The translations under genes and the position numbers were made by a program. A stretch of 64,000 nt of DNA from Dyella acidiphila (GTDB lineage: Bacteria; Pseudomonadota; Gammaproteobacteria; Xanthomonadales; Rhodanobacteraceae): positions 620,001-684,000 of the forward strand of contig NZ_JACZZA010000001.1 in the NCBI RefSeq assembly GCF_014863405.1, read 5' to 3'. The notes beneath the pieces are model-generated. The model worked only from the letters and a program-made list of their open reading frames with translations, was not told where the DNA came from and did not search any database. Positions 8,859 through 16,976 of the stretch are shown here, piece after piece (position 1 is the stretch's first letter; the number at the start of each line of letters is the position of its first letter).

Positions 8859-9728
8859 ATGCGCGACTCCATGGACATCGTGACTCGTATCGCGCAAGTC
8901 GCCGCGGCGCTACGTCCCGCCGAGCGGAAGGTGGCGCAGACCATTCTTGGCGACATCGCCGGCGCCGCGGAAATGAGTATTCGCGCCCTGGCCGAGCGCG
9001 CCGAGGTGAGCGAGGCCAGCGTCACCCGCTTCGCCAGGGCCACCGGCTGCCGCGATGTGCGCGAACTCAAGCGCAGACTGGTGCAGGCATCGACCGTAGG
9101 ACGGCGCTTTCTGGATAGCGAGCAAGCGCATCCACCCACCAGCGCCGAAAGCATCCTCGCCGATATCGACGCTGTACTAGAGACCAATCGCGCACTGGTA
9201 CAGCCCGACGTTTTCCGGGCCGCAGCACACAGCCTGGTGGCGGCGCGCATGATCATCGTACTCGGCACCGGCGGCGGCTCCACCGTGATGGCGGATGAAA
9301 TGCGCTATCGACTGGCGCGGCTGGGATGTCCGGTAGCAAGCTATCAGGATGCGCTGTTTCAGCGCATGGTCGCAGCCACCCTGTCGGCACGCGACGTGAT
9401 GATCGTACTTTCCGTCAGCGGCCATGTGCCCGAAATCATCGATAGCGTGAGCATCGCGCGTGAATATGGCGCACACGTCATCGCCATTACTGCCGTCGGT
9501 TCGCCGCTGGCAGGCCTGGCCAATGTATTGCTGCCCGTGCAGGCGATGGAGACGGATTTCATCTTCAAGCCGTCCTCCTCGCGCTACGCCTTGATGATGA
9601 TGATCGACCTGCTTTCTACCGAGGTTGCCGTACTGCAGGCCGATCGCAGCCAGGAGCTGCTCCGCCGCGCCAAATACGTGCTCGATGCTCATCGCGGCGG
9701 CGGCAATCGCCAGCCGCTGGGCGATTAA
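8859..9728 (+). CDS. RpiR/MurR-family transcriptional regulator with SIS domain
   Basis: The 289-residue protein has an N-terminal RpiR helix-turn-helix (about residues 5-80, with MSIRALAERAEVSEASVTRFARATGC). A C-terminal SIS sugar-phosphate-binding domain follows, with the phosphate-binding stretch GTGGGSTVMADEMRYRLARLG and VLSVSGHVPEIID. Two starts, 8859 and 8871, are close and both give a normal HTH. RpiR proteins sense phosphosugars, so a phosphorylated sugar acid such as KDPG would be a logical effector. It is divergent from the dehydratase-kinase pair and starts the rightward aminoacylase-ridA-gntP string 29 bp upstream of the next gene. Confidence 0.92.
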   Translation: MRDSMDIVTRIAQVAAALRPAERKVAQTILGDIAGAAEMSIRALAERAEVSEASVTRFARATGCRDVRELKRRLVQASTVGRRFLDSEQAHPPTSAESILADIDAVLETNRALVQPDVFRAAAHSLVAARMIIVLGTGGGSTVMADEMRYRLARLGCPVASYQDALFQRMVAATLSARDVMIVLSVSGHVPEIIDSVSIAREYGAHVIAITAVGSPLAGLANVLLPVQAMETDFIFKPSSSRYALMMMIDLLSTEVAVLQADRSQELLRRAKYVLDAHRGGGNRQPLGD

Positions 9729-9757
9729 TTTCTTACAAGTACAGGCAAGGGATCGCC

Positions 9758-11236
9758 ATGCAGCAATTTGCCACCGTCATTCGCCGCGCACGCATCATCG
9801 ATGGAAGCGGCCAAGAAACGAGCAGCGCTCTGTTCGATGTAGCCCTCGACGAAGGCCGCATCGCCGCCATTCAACCGACCGGCGAGAGCAGCTGGCAGGG
9901 CGATGCGGAAATCGATGGTGCCGGCCACGTGCTCACCCCCGGCTTCATCGATGTGCACACGCACGATGACCTGCATGTAATCCGTTCGCCGGAAATGCTG
10001 CCCAAGCTGTCGCAAGGGGTGACTACGGTGATCGTGGGAAACTGTGGCATCAGCGCATCGCCGGTCACACTGTGCGGCGAGCCGCCCGATCCGATGACCC
10101 TGCTCGGGCCGGCCGATGCCTTTGCCTATCCCACCTTCGGCGTTTACGTAGAGGCCATCCATCGCGCGCAGCCTGCGGTGAACGTGGCGGCCCTGGTAGG
10201 CCATACGGCGTTGCGTCAGAACCATATGGATCGGCTTGATCGCCCCGCCACAGCAGGGGAAATCGAGGCCATGCGCACCCAGCTATGCGAAGCACTGGAG
10301 CACGGCGCACTCGGCCTTTCGACCGGACTGGCCTACGCCAATGCCTTTGCAGCCACCACCGAGGAAGTGATGGCCCTGGCCGAACCGCTGGCCAGCGCGG
10401 GCGCACTCTATGCCACGCATTTGCGCACCGAGTTCGAAGGCATCCTCGAAGCCATGGGCGAGGCCGGCCGGATCAGCCGGCACGCACGCGTACCGCTGGT
10501 GATTTCACACTTGAAATGCGCCGGCGCCGCCAACTGGGGACGCGCCGGCGAAGTGCTGCATGCCATCGAATCAGCGCAAAGCCATCAAACCATCGGCTGC
10601 GATGCGTATCCATATATCGCCAGCTCGTCCACGCTCGATCTCAAGCAGGTGACCGACGAGTTCGACATCGACATTACCGCTTCATCGCCGCACCCGGAGA
10701 CGGCCGGCCATACGCTCAAGCAGATTGCCGATCGCTGGGGCCTGGGTCTGCTGGAAACCGCGCGACGCCTGCAGCCGGCCAACGCCGTCTACCACAACAT
10801 GTCCGACGACGATGTGTCGCGCATTCTGTCCCACCCGGCCACCACCATCGGCTCGGATGGCCTGCCCCACGATCCGCATCCTCATCCGCGGCTATGGGGC
10901 GCCTTTCCGCGCGTGCTGGGTCATTACAGCCGGGAACGCGGCCTGTTCAGCCTGGCCACGGCCATTCGCAAGATGACCGGGCAGTCAGCCGAACGCTTCG
11001 GCCTGGCCGAGCGCGGCTTCGTGCGCAAAAACTATTGGGCAGACCTGGTGCTGTTCGACCCTGACACCGTGCGCGATACCGCCACCTTTGCCCAGCCGCA
11101 GCAGCAGGCCGCCGGCATTGCGGCCGTATGGGTGAATGGCGTGCTGTCGTATCACCGGGGCTGCGCGCAACCCCACCGCGCCGGTCGCTACCTGCCCCGC
11201 CGCGGTCCGGCGCAGCACGGCCAGCCTGCCGCCTGA
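9758..11236 (+). CDS. D-aminoacylase / N-acyl-D-amino-acid deacylase (amidohydrolase superfamily)
   Basis: The 492-residue metal-dependent amidohydrolase removes N-acyl groups from D-configured amino acids. Visible metal-site elements are FIDVHTHDD (His67, His69), GNCG (Cys96, the bridging Cys typical of D-aminoacylases), the His-containing THLRTEF and VISHLKC stretches, and the catalytic Asp in TTIGSDGLPHDPHPHP. The C-terminal beta-sandwich stretch RKNYWADLVLFD is typical. In this neighbourhood a D-configured acetylated sugar acid, N-acetyl-D-glucosaminate, is a sensible substrate, since its C2 amine has D configuration. That is inference. The family itself is clear. Confidence 0.9.
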   Translation: MQQFATVIRRARIIDGSGQETSSALFDVALDEGRIAAIQPTGESSWQGDAEIDGAGHVLTPGFIDVHTHDDLHVIRSPEMLPKLSQGVTTVIVGNCGISASPVTLCGEPPDPMTLLGPADAFAYPTFGVYVEAIHRAQPAVNVAALVGHTALRQNHMDRLDRPATAGEIEAMRTQLCEALEHGALGLSTGLAYANAFAATTEEVMALAEPLASAGALYATHLRTEFEGILEAMGEAGRISRHARVPLVISHLKCAGAANWGRAGEVLHAIESAQSHQTIGCDAYPYIASSSTLDLKQVTDEFDIDITASSPHPETAGHTLKQIADRWGLGLLETARRLQPANAVYHNMSDDDVSRILSHPATTIGSDGLPHDPHPHPRLWGAFPRVLGHYSRERGLFSLATAIRKMTGQSAERFGLAERGFVRKNYWADLVLFDPDTVRDTATFAQPQQQAAGIAAVWVNGVLSYHRGCAQPHRAGRYLPRRGPAQHGQPAA

Positions 11237-11264
11237 CCCTTCCCGTCCATACAAGGAGTACCGC

Positions 11265-11663
11265 ATGACTGATTCCATCGTTCGATTTGGCGTAGAGGGC
11301 GGCTCCGGTACCGGCGGCCAACATCTTCCTTTTGCTCGCGCCGCGGGCGCCGACGGCTGGCTGTTCGTGTCCGGGCAGACACCGATGGTGAATGGCGAGG
11401 TCATTCATGGCGGCATCATCGAGCAATCGCACCAGACCATCCGCAACCTGATCGCCATCCTCGACGAGGCCGGCTACGGCACTGAGCATGTCGTGCGCTG
11501 CGGCGTGTGGCTGGACGATCCACGCGACTTCCCGTCGTTCAATCGCGTATTCAAGGAATACTTCGGCGCCCACCCGCCCGCGCGTGCCTGCGTGGTATCG
11601 AGCATGGTGGTCGACTGCAAGGTAGAAGTCGATTGCGTGGCCTACAAAAAGCCACAGCCGTGA
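11265..11663 (+). CDS. RidA-family enamine/imine deaminase
   Basis: The 132-residue YjgF/YER057c/UK114-fold protein follows an AGGAG ribosome-binding site. It has the family core LFVSGQTPM, a TIRNLIAILDEAGYG helix and the Arg-containing PPARACVVSSMVV strand with the conserved Arg that anchors the substrate carboxylate. RidA proteins hydrolyse reactive 2-aminoacrylate-type enamines released by PLP-dependent dehydratases. Its place in this operon therefore supports a dehydratase mechanism for the DSD-family enzyme encoded on the other side of rpiR. It is 28 bp after the aminoacylase. Confidence 0.92.
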   Translation: MTDSIVRFGVEGGSGTGGQHLPFARAAGADGWLFVSGQTPMVNGEVIHGGIIEQSHQTIRNLIAILDEAGYGTEHVVRCGVWLDDPRDFPSFNRVFKEYFGAHPPARACVVSSMVVDCKVEVDCVAYKKPQP

Positions 11664-11894
11664 TCGCGGCGACGCAGGCGCGCAAGCTCTCGATGACCTC
11701 GCTAGCACCGTAGCAGGCTTGCCGCCCGAACCCCGATCGCCCCGCATGCCGTCGCCAATATCCGCGACGGTGTGAAACAAAGCCTGTCACAACGCTCCTT
11801 ACATATGCTTTGCGCAGCACGCTGCGACGGCGAAGCAAAGCCATCTGCCTGACCTTCGGAACGCCCCTGGCGCCACTATTCAAGGAGGAACGCA
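11664..11894 (+). other. Intergenic gap between ridA and gntP
   Basis: The 231-bp gap has no gene-like frame. It includes GTGA-11-TCAC (about 11773-11791), a possible regulator half-site pair, and ends with the strong ribosome site AAGGAGG (about 11882-11888) for gntP. The permease may have its own promoter here. I could not assign boxes with confidence. Confidence 0.35.
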
Positions 11895-13268
11895 ATGAGT
11901 TCAATGCAAGCTACTCTCTCGCTGCAAGGTAACGCGCTGCTGCTGGCGGCAGCGGTGGCGGTGATCCTGCTCATCTATCTGATTGCCAAGTGCAAGCTCA
12001 ACCCCTTCATATCGCTCATGGCCGTCTCCCTGGGCCTGGGCATCGTCGTCGGCATGCCAATGCGGAGCATCGTCAAGGCCTTCGAAGTTGGCGCAGGCGG
12101 CACGCTTGGGCATATCGCGCTGCTGATCGCGCTGGGCACCATGCTGGGCAAGATGATGGCCGAGTCGGGTGGCACCGAACGGATCGCGCACACGCTTATC
12201 GCCGCCTTCGGTGAACGCCGGGCGTCCTGGGCGATGATGGCAGTCGCATTCATCGTAGGGCTGCCCGTGTTTTTCGATGTCGGCTTCGTACTGCTGATGC
12301 CGATCGTCTTCCACATAGCCAGAAGCGCGGGCGCGTCGGTGCTGCTGATCGGCCTGTCGATGGCGGCCGGGCTGTCGGTAGTCCACGGGTTGGTACCGCC
12401 GCATCCCGCAGCACTCCTGGCCGTTACCGCCTATCACGCAGATATCGGCAAGACCATCCTGTATGCGCTGCTGGTCGGACTGCCGACCGCCATCATCGCC
12501 GGCCCCTTGTTCGCCCGCTGGGTCTCGCGCTACGTGATCATCGATACGGACAACCCGCTGGAGAAGCAATTCGTGGAAATGGATGAAGCGCGCCAGCTGC
12601 CAAGCTTCGGCACTGCGCTCTTCACCCTCCTGCTGCCGGTGCTGTTGATGTTGATCGGCACCTGGGCAAATCTGCTGACCACGCCAGGCACTCGCGCCAA
12701 CGATATTCTCGAGTTTCTCGGCAATTCGGTGGTGGCGCTGCTGCTCGCAGTGCTGATGAGTTTTTACACCTTCGGCAAGCGGCGCGGTTTCAGCCGGGAA
12801 ACCATCCTCACCTTCACCAACGACTGCCTCGCCCCCACGGCCACCGTGATCCTGGTGGTGGGGGCTGGCGGCGGTTTCGGCCGGATCCTGCTGGACTCTG
12901 GCGTATCGCATGCCATCGTCGCCGCAACCCAGGCATCGCATATTTCGCCGCTGCTGCTGGGATGGCTGATCGCGGCGATGCTGCGCATCGCCACCGGCTC
13001 GGCCACTGTGGCGATGGGAACGGCCTGCGGCATCGTCGCCCCGATCGCTGCCGCCGCAGGCAACGCCGTGCATCCGGAACTGATGGTGTTGGCCACCGGC
13101 GCCGGATCACTGGTTCTGTCTCATGTAAACGACGGCGGCTTCTGGATCGTGAAGCAGTACTTCAATATGACGGTGCTGCAGACGCTCAAGACCTGGACCG
13201 TGATGGAAACACTCATTTCGGTGATCGGTTTTTTGTTGACCTGGGGCCTGTCGGCAATCATCGTCTGA
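11895..13268 (+). CDS. GntP-family gluconate/sugar-acid:H+ symporter
   Basis: The 457-residue inner-membrane protein has about 12 hydrophobic segments and GntP-family hallmarks: SLGLGIVVGMP, PVFFDVGFVLLMPIV, HGLVPPHPAAL and the C-terminal ATGSATVAMGTACGI plus SHVNDGGFWIVKQYFNM. The family imports gluconate and related acids, with a D-serine branch (DsdX). Given the neighbours, the likely cargo is an aldonic acid bearing an amino or acetamido group. It is the last gene of the rightward string and is followed by a strong bidirectional hairpin. Confidence 0.93.
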   Translation: MSSMQATLSLQGNALLLAAAVAVILLIYLIAKCKLNPFISLMAVSLGLGIVVGMPMRSIVKAFEVGAGGTLGHIALLIALGTMLGKMMAESGGTERIAHTLIAAFGERRASWAMMAVAFIVGLPVFFDVGFVLLMPIVFHIARSAGASVLLIGLSMAAGLSVVHGLVPPHPAALLAVTAYHADIGKTILYALLVGLPTAIIAGPLFARWVSRYVIIDTDNPLEKQFVEMDEARQLPSFGTALFTLLLPVLLMLIGTWANLLTTPGTRANDILEFLGNSVVALLLAVLMSFYTFGKRRGFSRETILTFTNDCLAPTATVILVVGAGGGFGRILLDSGVSHAIVAATQASHISPLLLGWLIAAMLRIATGSATVAMGTACGIVAPIAAAAGNAVHPELMVLATGAGSLVLSHVNDGGFWIVKQYFNMTVLQTLKTWTVMETLISVIGFLLTWGLSAIIV

Positions 13269-13285
13269 CGGCATCGGCACAAACA

Positions 13286-13323
13286 ACCGAGGCGGACGCC
13301 AACGATACAGCGCCCGCCTCGGT
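13286..13323. terminator. Bidirectional hairpin between gntP and the BBE oxidase
   Basis: Arms of 14 bp (ACCGAGGCGGACGC / GCGCCCGCCTCGGT, one mismatch) flank a 10-base loop in the 64-bp convergent gap. There is no long T-run. It probably ends transcripts from both sides. Confidence 0.6.
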
Positions 13324-13332
13324 ATCAGATCA

Positions 13333-14928
13333 CTACGGTGTAGCCCCTAACGCCATCGAAAACTTAAAGATGCCATCCGGGTCGTATTTATTCTTGATGG
13401 CTACGAGCTGCTCGTAGAGCTTTCCATAGTAGAGCTCGCCCCAATTGTAATTGGCCGCACCGGGCACTTTCCCGGTCAGCATATCGATATCCGGGTAACC
13501 GATATAGCATCCTTCATAGCGGGAGTTCGGGTTGGCCACCGACTCGGGACAGGGCGTGCCGTTATAGCCATGTTCCTGATGCACTTCGTAGTAGAAGTCG
13601 CGCAACCATTGCACATGCTTGTCGTCCTGGGCTCGATCGGTCCAATACGTCTGGTACTGAAGCTTCATGACCGAATTGCGCTGAAATACCGCAGTGCCAT
13701 TTTTACTCGGATCGAACCCGTTATTGCCTTTGGCGATGTGATTGATCGCACCGCCGTAGGAATCCACTTGCACAAGCGACTGGGAAAAGTCGCTGTCGTC
13801 AGGATAGGTCTCGACCAAATACTTGAAGAGGGCTTCCATTTCCGCCTCCGCGAAGGCCTCCTTCATATAAGAAGACTTATATTTTCCTCGCTGATTATTC
13901 CCCGACCCGTTCACCGTTTGCGTGGCGTATAGCCAGTCATAAACCACCGTACCGACGGGCAGATCGCCCCCGGCCACGCGCAGCGGGTGCCTTTGCTGAG
14001 TAAAGGGATTCGGTCCGGTGCCAGGTATGTAGGTCGACACGGGAACACTCTTGGCCACCGAATCCATCGCCTTGATCAGGTCGACAAGCGGCTGAATATT
14101 GTCCAGCTTCCCGTTGCTGTCGGTGTATTGGACCACCAGCCCAATGTTCCCGGCGCTGATATGGGTCAGCTTGAACAGCGTAAACAGTCCATAGGTTTCC
14201 GGGTCGAGATCGGCCTGCTTCATAAAGTTGCTGTAGGCCATCAAGAACTTTTTGAATCTCGGCTTATCCTTGGCAAACTGCGACCATGGATATTGCTTCA
14301 CCAATAGCGCGACCTGCGCAGGAGCCTCCGGCAGCGGCTCAAAATGGTAACTGGTGATAATGCCGGCGTTGCCGCCCCCTCCGCCCCGGCAGAGCTTGAA
14401 CAACTCGGGCTCGTTGCTTGCGCTGACAAGCTGGCGCTGCACCTGGCCACCGGAAACCGTGAGCAACTCCACAGCCTTGAGCCAGTCCACCGTCAATCCG
14501 TGCAGACGCGAAAGCAGCCCATAGCCGCCGCCAACGATGTGCCCGCCGCTGCCGACCGAGTAGCATGAACCTCCCGGCGGCGCACTGCCCGTCAACTTGA
14601 ACATGTTGACGTAGCCGTCCCAGTTCTGATTGCCCGCCCCGATCCGGTACACCGTGTCGTCGACGCTCAGTTCCGTGAGAAACCCCACATCGATAATCAC
14701 GCCATCGGGATTGTTTGATACGAATCCCTCATAACAATGACCGCCGCTGCGGATCGTTGGACGCAATCCTGATGACACCGCCTGCTGCAGGGCCTGCTGC
14801 GCATCCTCCACGGTGCGGCAGACATAAATGGCCTGCGCTTCGGCACCGTCCACCGGCCACCTCTGATTGAAACCCTTTTTAAGGGTTTCATAGCGGGAAT
14901 CATTCTTCTCAATCGAAATGTATGACAT
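13333..14928 (-). CDS. BBE-type FAD-linked oxidase with bicovalent flavin motif, candidate (chito)oligosaccharide oxidase
   Basis: The 531-residue protein has a PCMH-type FAD-binding N-terminal half and the berberine-bridge-enzyme C-terminal segment (NWGELYYGKLYEQLVAIKNKYDPDGIFKF). His64 in RSGGHCYEGF and Cys122 in PPGGSCYSVGSGGH fit the bicovalent 8-alpha-histidyl, 6-S-cysteinyl FAD linkage. That linkage is found in glucooligosaccharide and chitooligosaccharide oxidases. No signal peptide is visible, so it may act in the cytoplasm. A GAGGG site precedes the ATG. It is convergent with gntP. Oxidation of N-acetylglucosamine at C1 would feed the adjacent pathway, but other carbohydrate or alkaloid-like substrates are possible. 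Confidence 0.8.
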   Translation of the reverse strand: MSYISIEKNDSRYETLKKGFNQRWPVDGAEAQAIYVCRTVEDAQQALQQAVSSGLRPTIRSGGHCYEGFVSNNPDGVIIDVGFLTELSVDDTVYRIGAGNQNWDGYVNMFKLTGSAPPGGSCYSVGSGGHIVGGGYGLLSRLHGLTVDWLKAVELLTVSGGQVQRQLVSASNEPELFKLCRGGGGGNAGIITSYHFEPLPEAPAQVALLVKQYPWSQFAKDKPRFKKFLMAYSNFMKQADLDPETYGLFTLFKLTHISAGNIGLVVQYTDSNGKLDNIQPLVDLIKAMDSVAKSVPVSTYIPGTGPNPFTQQRHPLRVAGGDLPVGTVVYDWLYATQTVNGSGNNQRGKYKSSYMKEAFAEAEMEALFKYLVETYPDDSDFSQSLVQVDSYGGAINHIAKGNNGFDPSKNGTAVFQRNSVMKLQYQTYWTDRAQDDKHVQWLRDFYYEVHQEHGYNGTPCPESVANPNSRYEGCYIGYPDIDMLTGKVPGAANYNWGELYYGKLYEQLVAIKNKYDPDGIFKFSMALGATP

Positions 14929-15282
14929 AGCAAACCCTCACAAGGTTGATGTACCTACTTCACCTCAGGCTTTAGTCGCACCCGAAACGGAGTTGTGAGT
15001 TGGTTCCCAAGATTTCTGCCATATGGGATCCATCCCCACCGCGAGCACGCTCACGTCGACTACTTCCTGCGGGCGCATAGCCCGTCAGGAAGAATAGGTC
15101 GCCATAGAGAAGGCCAACGGCCGGCACGCAAAAAATCAGAACGTTCTGTCATCCGTCCCCATCAACGAAGTGAACGAACCCGCATTCGACGCGTTAAATA
15201 TGTCGCTATCGATTTTTTATTCAACAAGATAATTTCTTTCGTAACCGAAAAAGCCCGGCCAATGCCGGGCAATTTTCTGAAC
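14929..15282. other. Intergenic region between BBE oxidase and M23 peptidase genes
   Basis: This is a 354-bp gap without a gene-like frame. It contains the oxidase ribosome site next to 14928, an imperfect 12-bp hairpin at 15063-15092 (CTTCCTGCGGGC / GCCCGTCAGGAAG, one bulged T), an AT-rich stretch near 15195-15245, and the M23 gene terminator at its right edge. Confidence 0.5.
15249..15279 (-). terminator. Intrinsic terminator of the M23 peptidase gene
   Basis: On the minus strand a GCCCGGC / GCCGGGC stem with a short loop is followed by CTTTTTCGG, giving a U-run immediately after the M23 stop codon. Confidence 0.8.
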
Positions 15283-15915
15283 TCACAACGCAGCCAGATA
15301 AGGTCCTGGATTGACACGCTGGCCACTGCGATAGATCTCGAAGTGCAGATGCGGGCCGGTGGCATGCCCGGTCGACCCGACCCTGGCAATCGATTGACCC
15401 GACCTCACCTTCTGCCCCGTTTTCACCAACAACGTATCGTTGTGCGCATACAAGGTTTTGTAACCGTTGTGATGATCGATCACCACCACATTGCCATAGC
15501 TGCGATCACGCACGGCCTTGACTACCGTGCCCGCGGCAACCGCATGTACCGGCGTGCCGCGCGGCGCAGCCAGATCGATGCCTCTGTGAAACGCATGACC
15601 GTTGCCCAGCGGATTTTGGCGATCGCCAAATTCGGAGGTGATGCGTGCCAGGGCCAGCGGCATATGCGCATTCATCCGGTGAAAACTCGCAAGCTCATCC
15701 CTCGGCAATGACTTATCCGCCATGGCTTTATCGATCGATGCGTCATACACACGTGTCAACGTGCGTGCATACGCATCCGACGGCAGATCGACATATCGCT
15801 GCGCTGCTGACACCGTTACCGCATGCATGACTGCCCAGACGACCACGGTCCCGACCGTGGCATAAAGAAAGCGGATTCGAAAAAAATATTCTTTGATGCA
15901 GAACAGACTGATCAT
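15283..15915 (-). CDS. M23-family (LytM-type) zinc metallopeptidase, membrane-anchored
   Basis: The 210-residue protein has one N-terminal membrane segment (about residues 16-37) and then a periplasmic linker. The C-terminal LytM domain carries the zinc ligands His110 and Asp114 (HRGID) and the His189-Leu-His191 motif (PHLHFE). The domain also has the family stretches GTPVHAVAAGTVV and GNVVVIDHHNGYKTLYAH. Such enzymes cut peptidoglycan cross-bridges, or act as regulators if a ligand is lost. All ligands are present here. The start giving MISLFCIKEYF is preferred over upstream frames. It stands alone with its own terminator. Confidence 0.88.
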   Translation of the reverse strand: MISLFCIKEYFFRIRFLYATVGTVVVWAVMHAVTVSAAQRYVDLPSDAYARTLTRVYDASIDKAMADKSLPRDELASFHRMNAHMPLALARITSEFGDRQNPLGNGHAFHRGIDLAAPRGTPVHAVAAGTVVKAVRDRSYGNVVVIDHHNGYKTLYAHNDTLLVKTGQKVRSGQSIARVGSTGHATGPHLHFEIYRSGQRVNPGPYLAAL

Positions 15916-16277
15916 GACTTTTTCCGGCACGCAGAAGTCCAGCGCCCCTGTCCAGGAACGGTGAGCCACTGAGGGATGGAATGGCGAGAGCGTCCGTCAT
16001 CTCGCTGTTTTGCAGACGCCGTCGCTGATGCATGTGGATCATTGACGCCGGACATCATTGGGCCAGAAAGCCGCGACCGGAAATACTGGAAGAATCTAAA
16101 TAATCGGCGAGGCACACTGCCTAGCTGAATAAACGACCTGATTTAAGCTGCCATGACAATCATCGAAGCCCGTTCGTCAGCGCAGCGAAAGGCTCATCAC
16201 GTAAATCTAACGCTACGCTGTGCCATTGCCGTTCTGCTGTTACGATTTTCCAACCCACCCCACTATTCCGGTCCGTA
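15916..16277. other. Intergenic region between M23 peptidase and response regulator genes
   Basis: This 362-bp divergent gap must hold promoters for the M23 gene and the two-component operon. I see moderately AT-rich stretches near 16095-16150 and 16195-16270. I see no convincing promoter boxes, hairpin or gene-like frame. Confidence 0.4.
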
Positions 16278-16943
16278 ATGCGCATATTGCTCGTTGAAGA
16301 CGATCCCCTGGTATCCGACGCCATCGTGCGCGGGCTGGCCACTGCCGGTTATGTAGTCGATGCGGTAACCGATGCCGAATCCGTGCAGGGGCGCCTGGAC
16401 ACCACGCACTACGACTTGGCGATCGTGGATCTCGGGCTGCCAGGTGAGGATGGCTTCACGTTGGTGAAGCGCCTGCGCCGCGAAGGCAGTCCGCTGCCCT
16501 TGCTGATCGTGACGGCGCGCGATGGCCTGGACGATCGGGTGAATGCGCTGGACCTGGGCGCCGACGATTACCTGGTCAAGCCCTTCGCGCTGCCGGAATT
16601 GGCCGCGCGCTGCCGCGCCCTGATTCGCCGCGCCACCGCTGCCGCCTCCAATGAGATGGTGGTAGGGCGTTTGCGCATCGACCTGGCCGGCCGCCGCGCC
16701 ATGGACGATGCGGGCCGCGTGCTGGAACTGACGCGCCGCGAATGGTCGATCCTGGAGTGCCTGGCGCACCACAGCGGCCGGGTGGTGAGCAAAGAGCGGC
16801 TGATCCAGGCGATCGTGAGCTGGGATGAAGAGATTTCCGGCAACGCGATCGAAGTGCACGTATCGCGACTGCGCGCAAAACTGGGCGATGCCGCCACCGT
16901 GCGTGGCATCCGCGGCCTCGGCTATCGCCTGGATGACGCCTGA
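16278..16943 (+). CDS. OmpR/PhoB-type response regulator
   Basis: The 221-residue protein has an N-terminal receiver with acidic pocket (EDD at residues 7-9), phosphoacceptor Asp51 in AIVDLGLPGEDG, Thr in IVTARDG, and Lys in DDYLVKPF. A C-terminal winged helix (LELTRREWSILECLA to HVSRLRAKLG and GIRGLGYRL) completes it. It is most like the TctD/QseB branch. It is followed 33 bp later by its sensor kinase. The target genes cannot be read from the sequence. Confidence 0.95.
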   Translation: MRILLVEDDPLVSDAIVRGLATAGYVVDAVTDAESVQGRLDTTHYDLAIVDLGLPGEDGFTLVKRLRREGSPLPLLIVTARDGLDDRVNALDLGADDYLVKPFALPELAARCRALIRRATAAASNEMVVGRLRIDLAGRRAMDDAGRVLELTRREWSILECLAHHSGRVVSKERLIQAIVSWDEEISGNAIEVHVSRLRAKLGDAATVRGIRGLGYRLDDA

Positions 16944-16976
16944 GCAATACTGAGCAATTAAGTCGCAGGCGTGGCG

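Noticed and set aside
6496-13268. Reading the RpiR cluster as a plain D-serine or D-threonine operon
   Set aside because: A KDG-type sugar kinase and a GntP permease are not needed for D-serine or D-threonine use. A sugar-acid substrate explains all members better, although D-amino-acid use is kept as an alternative.
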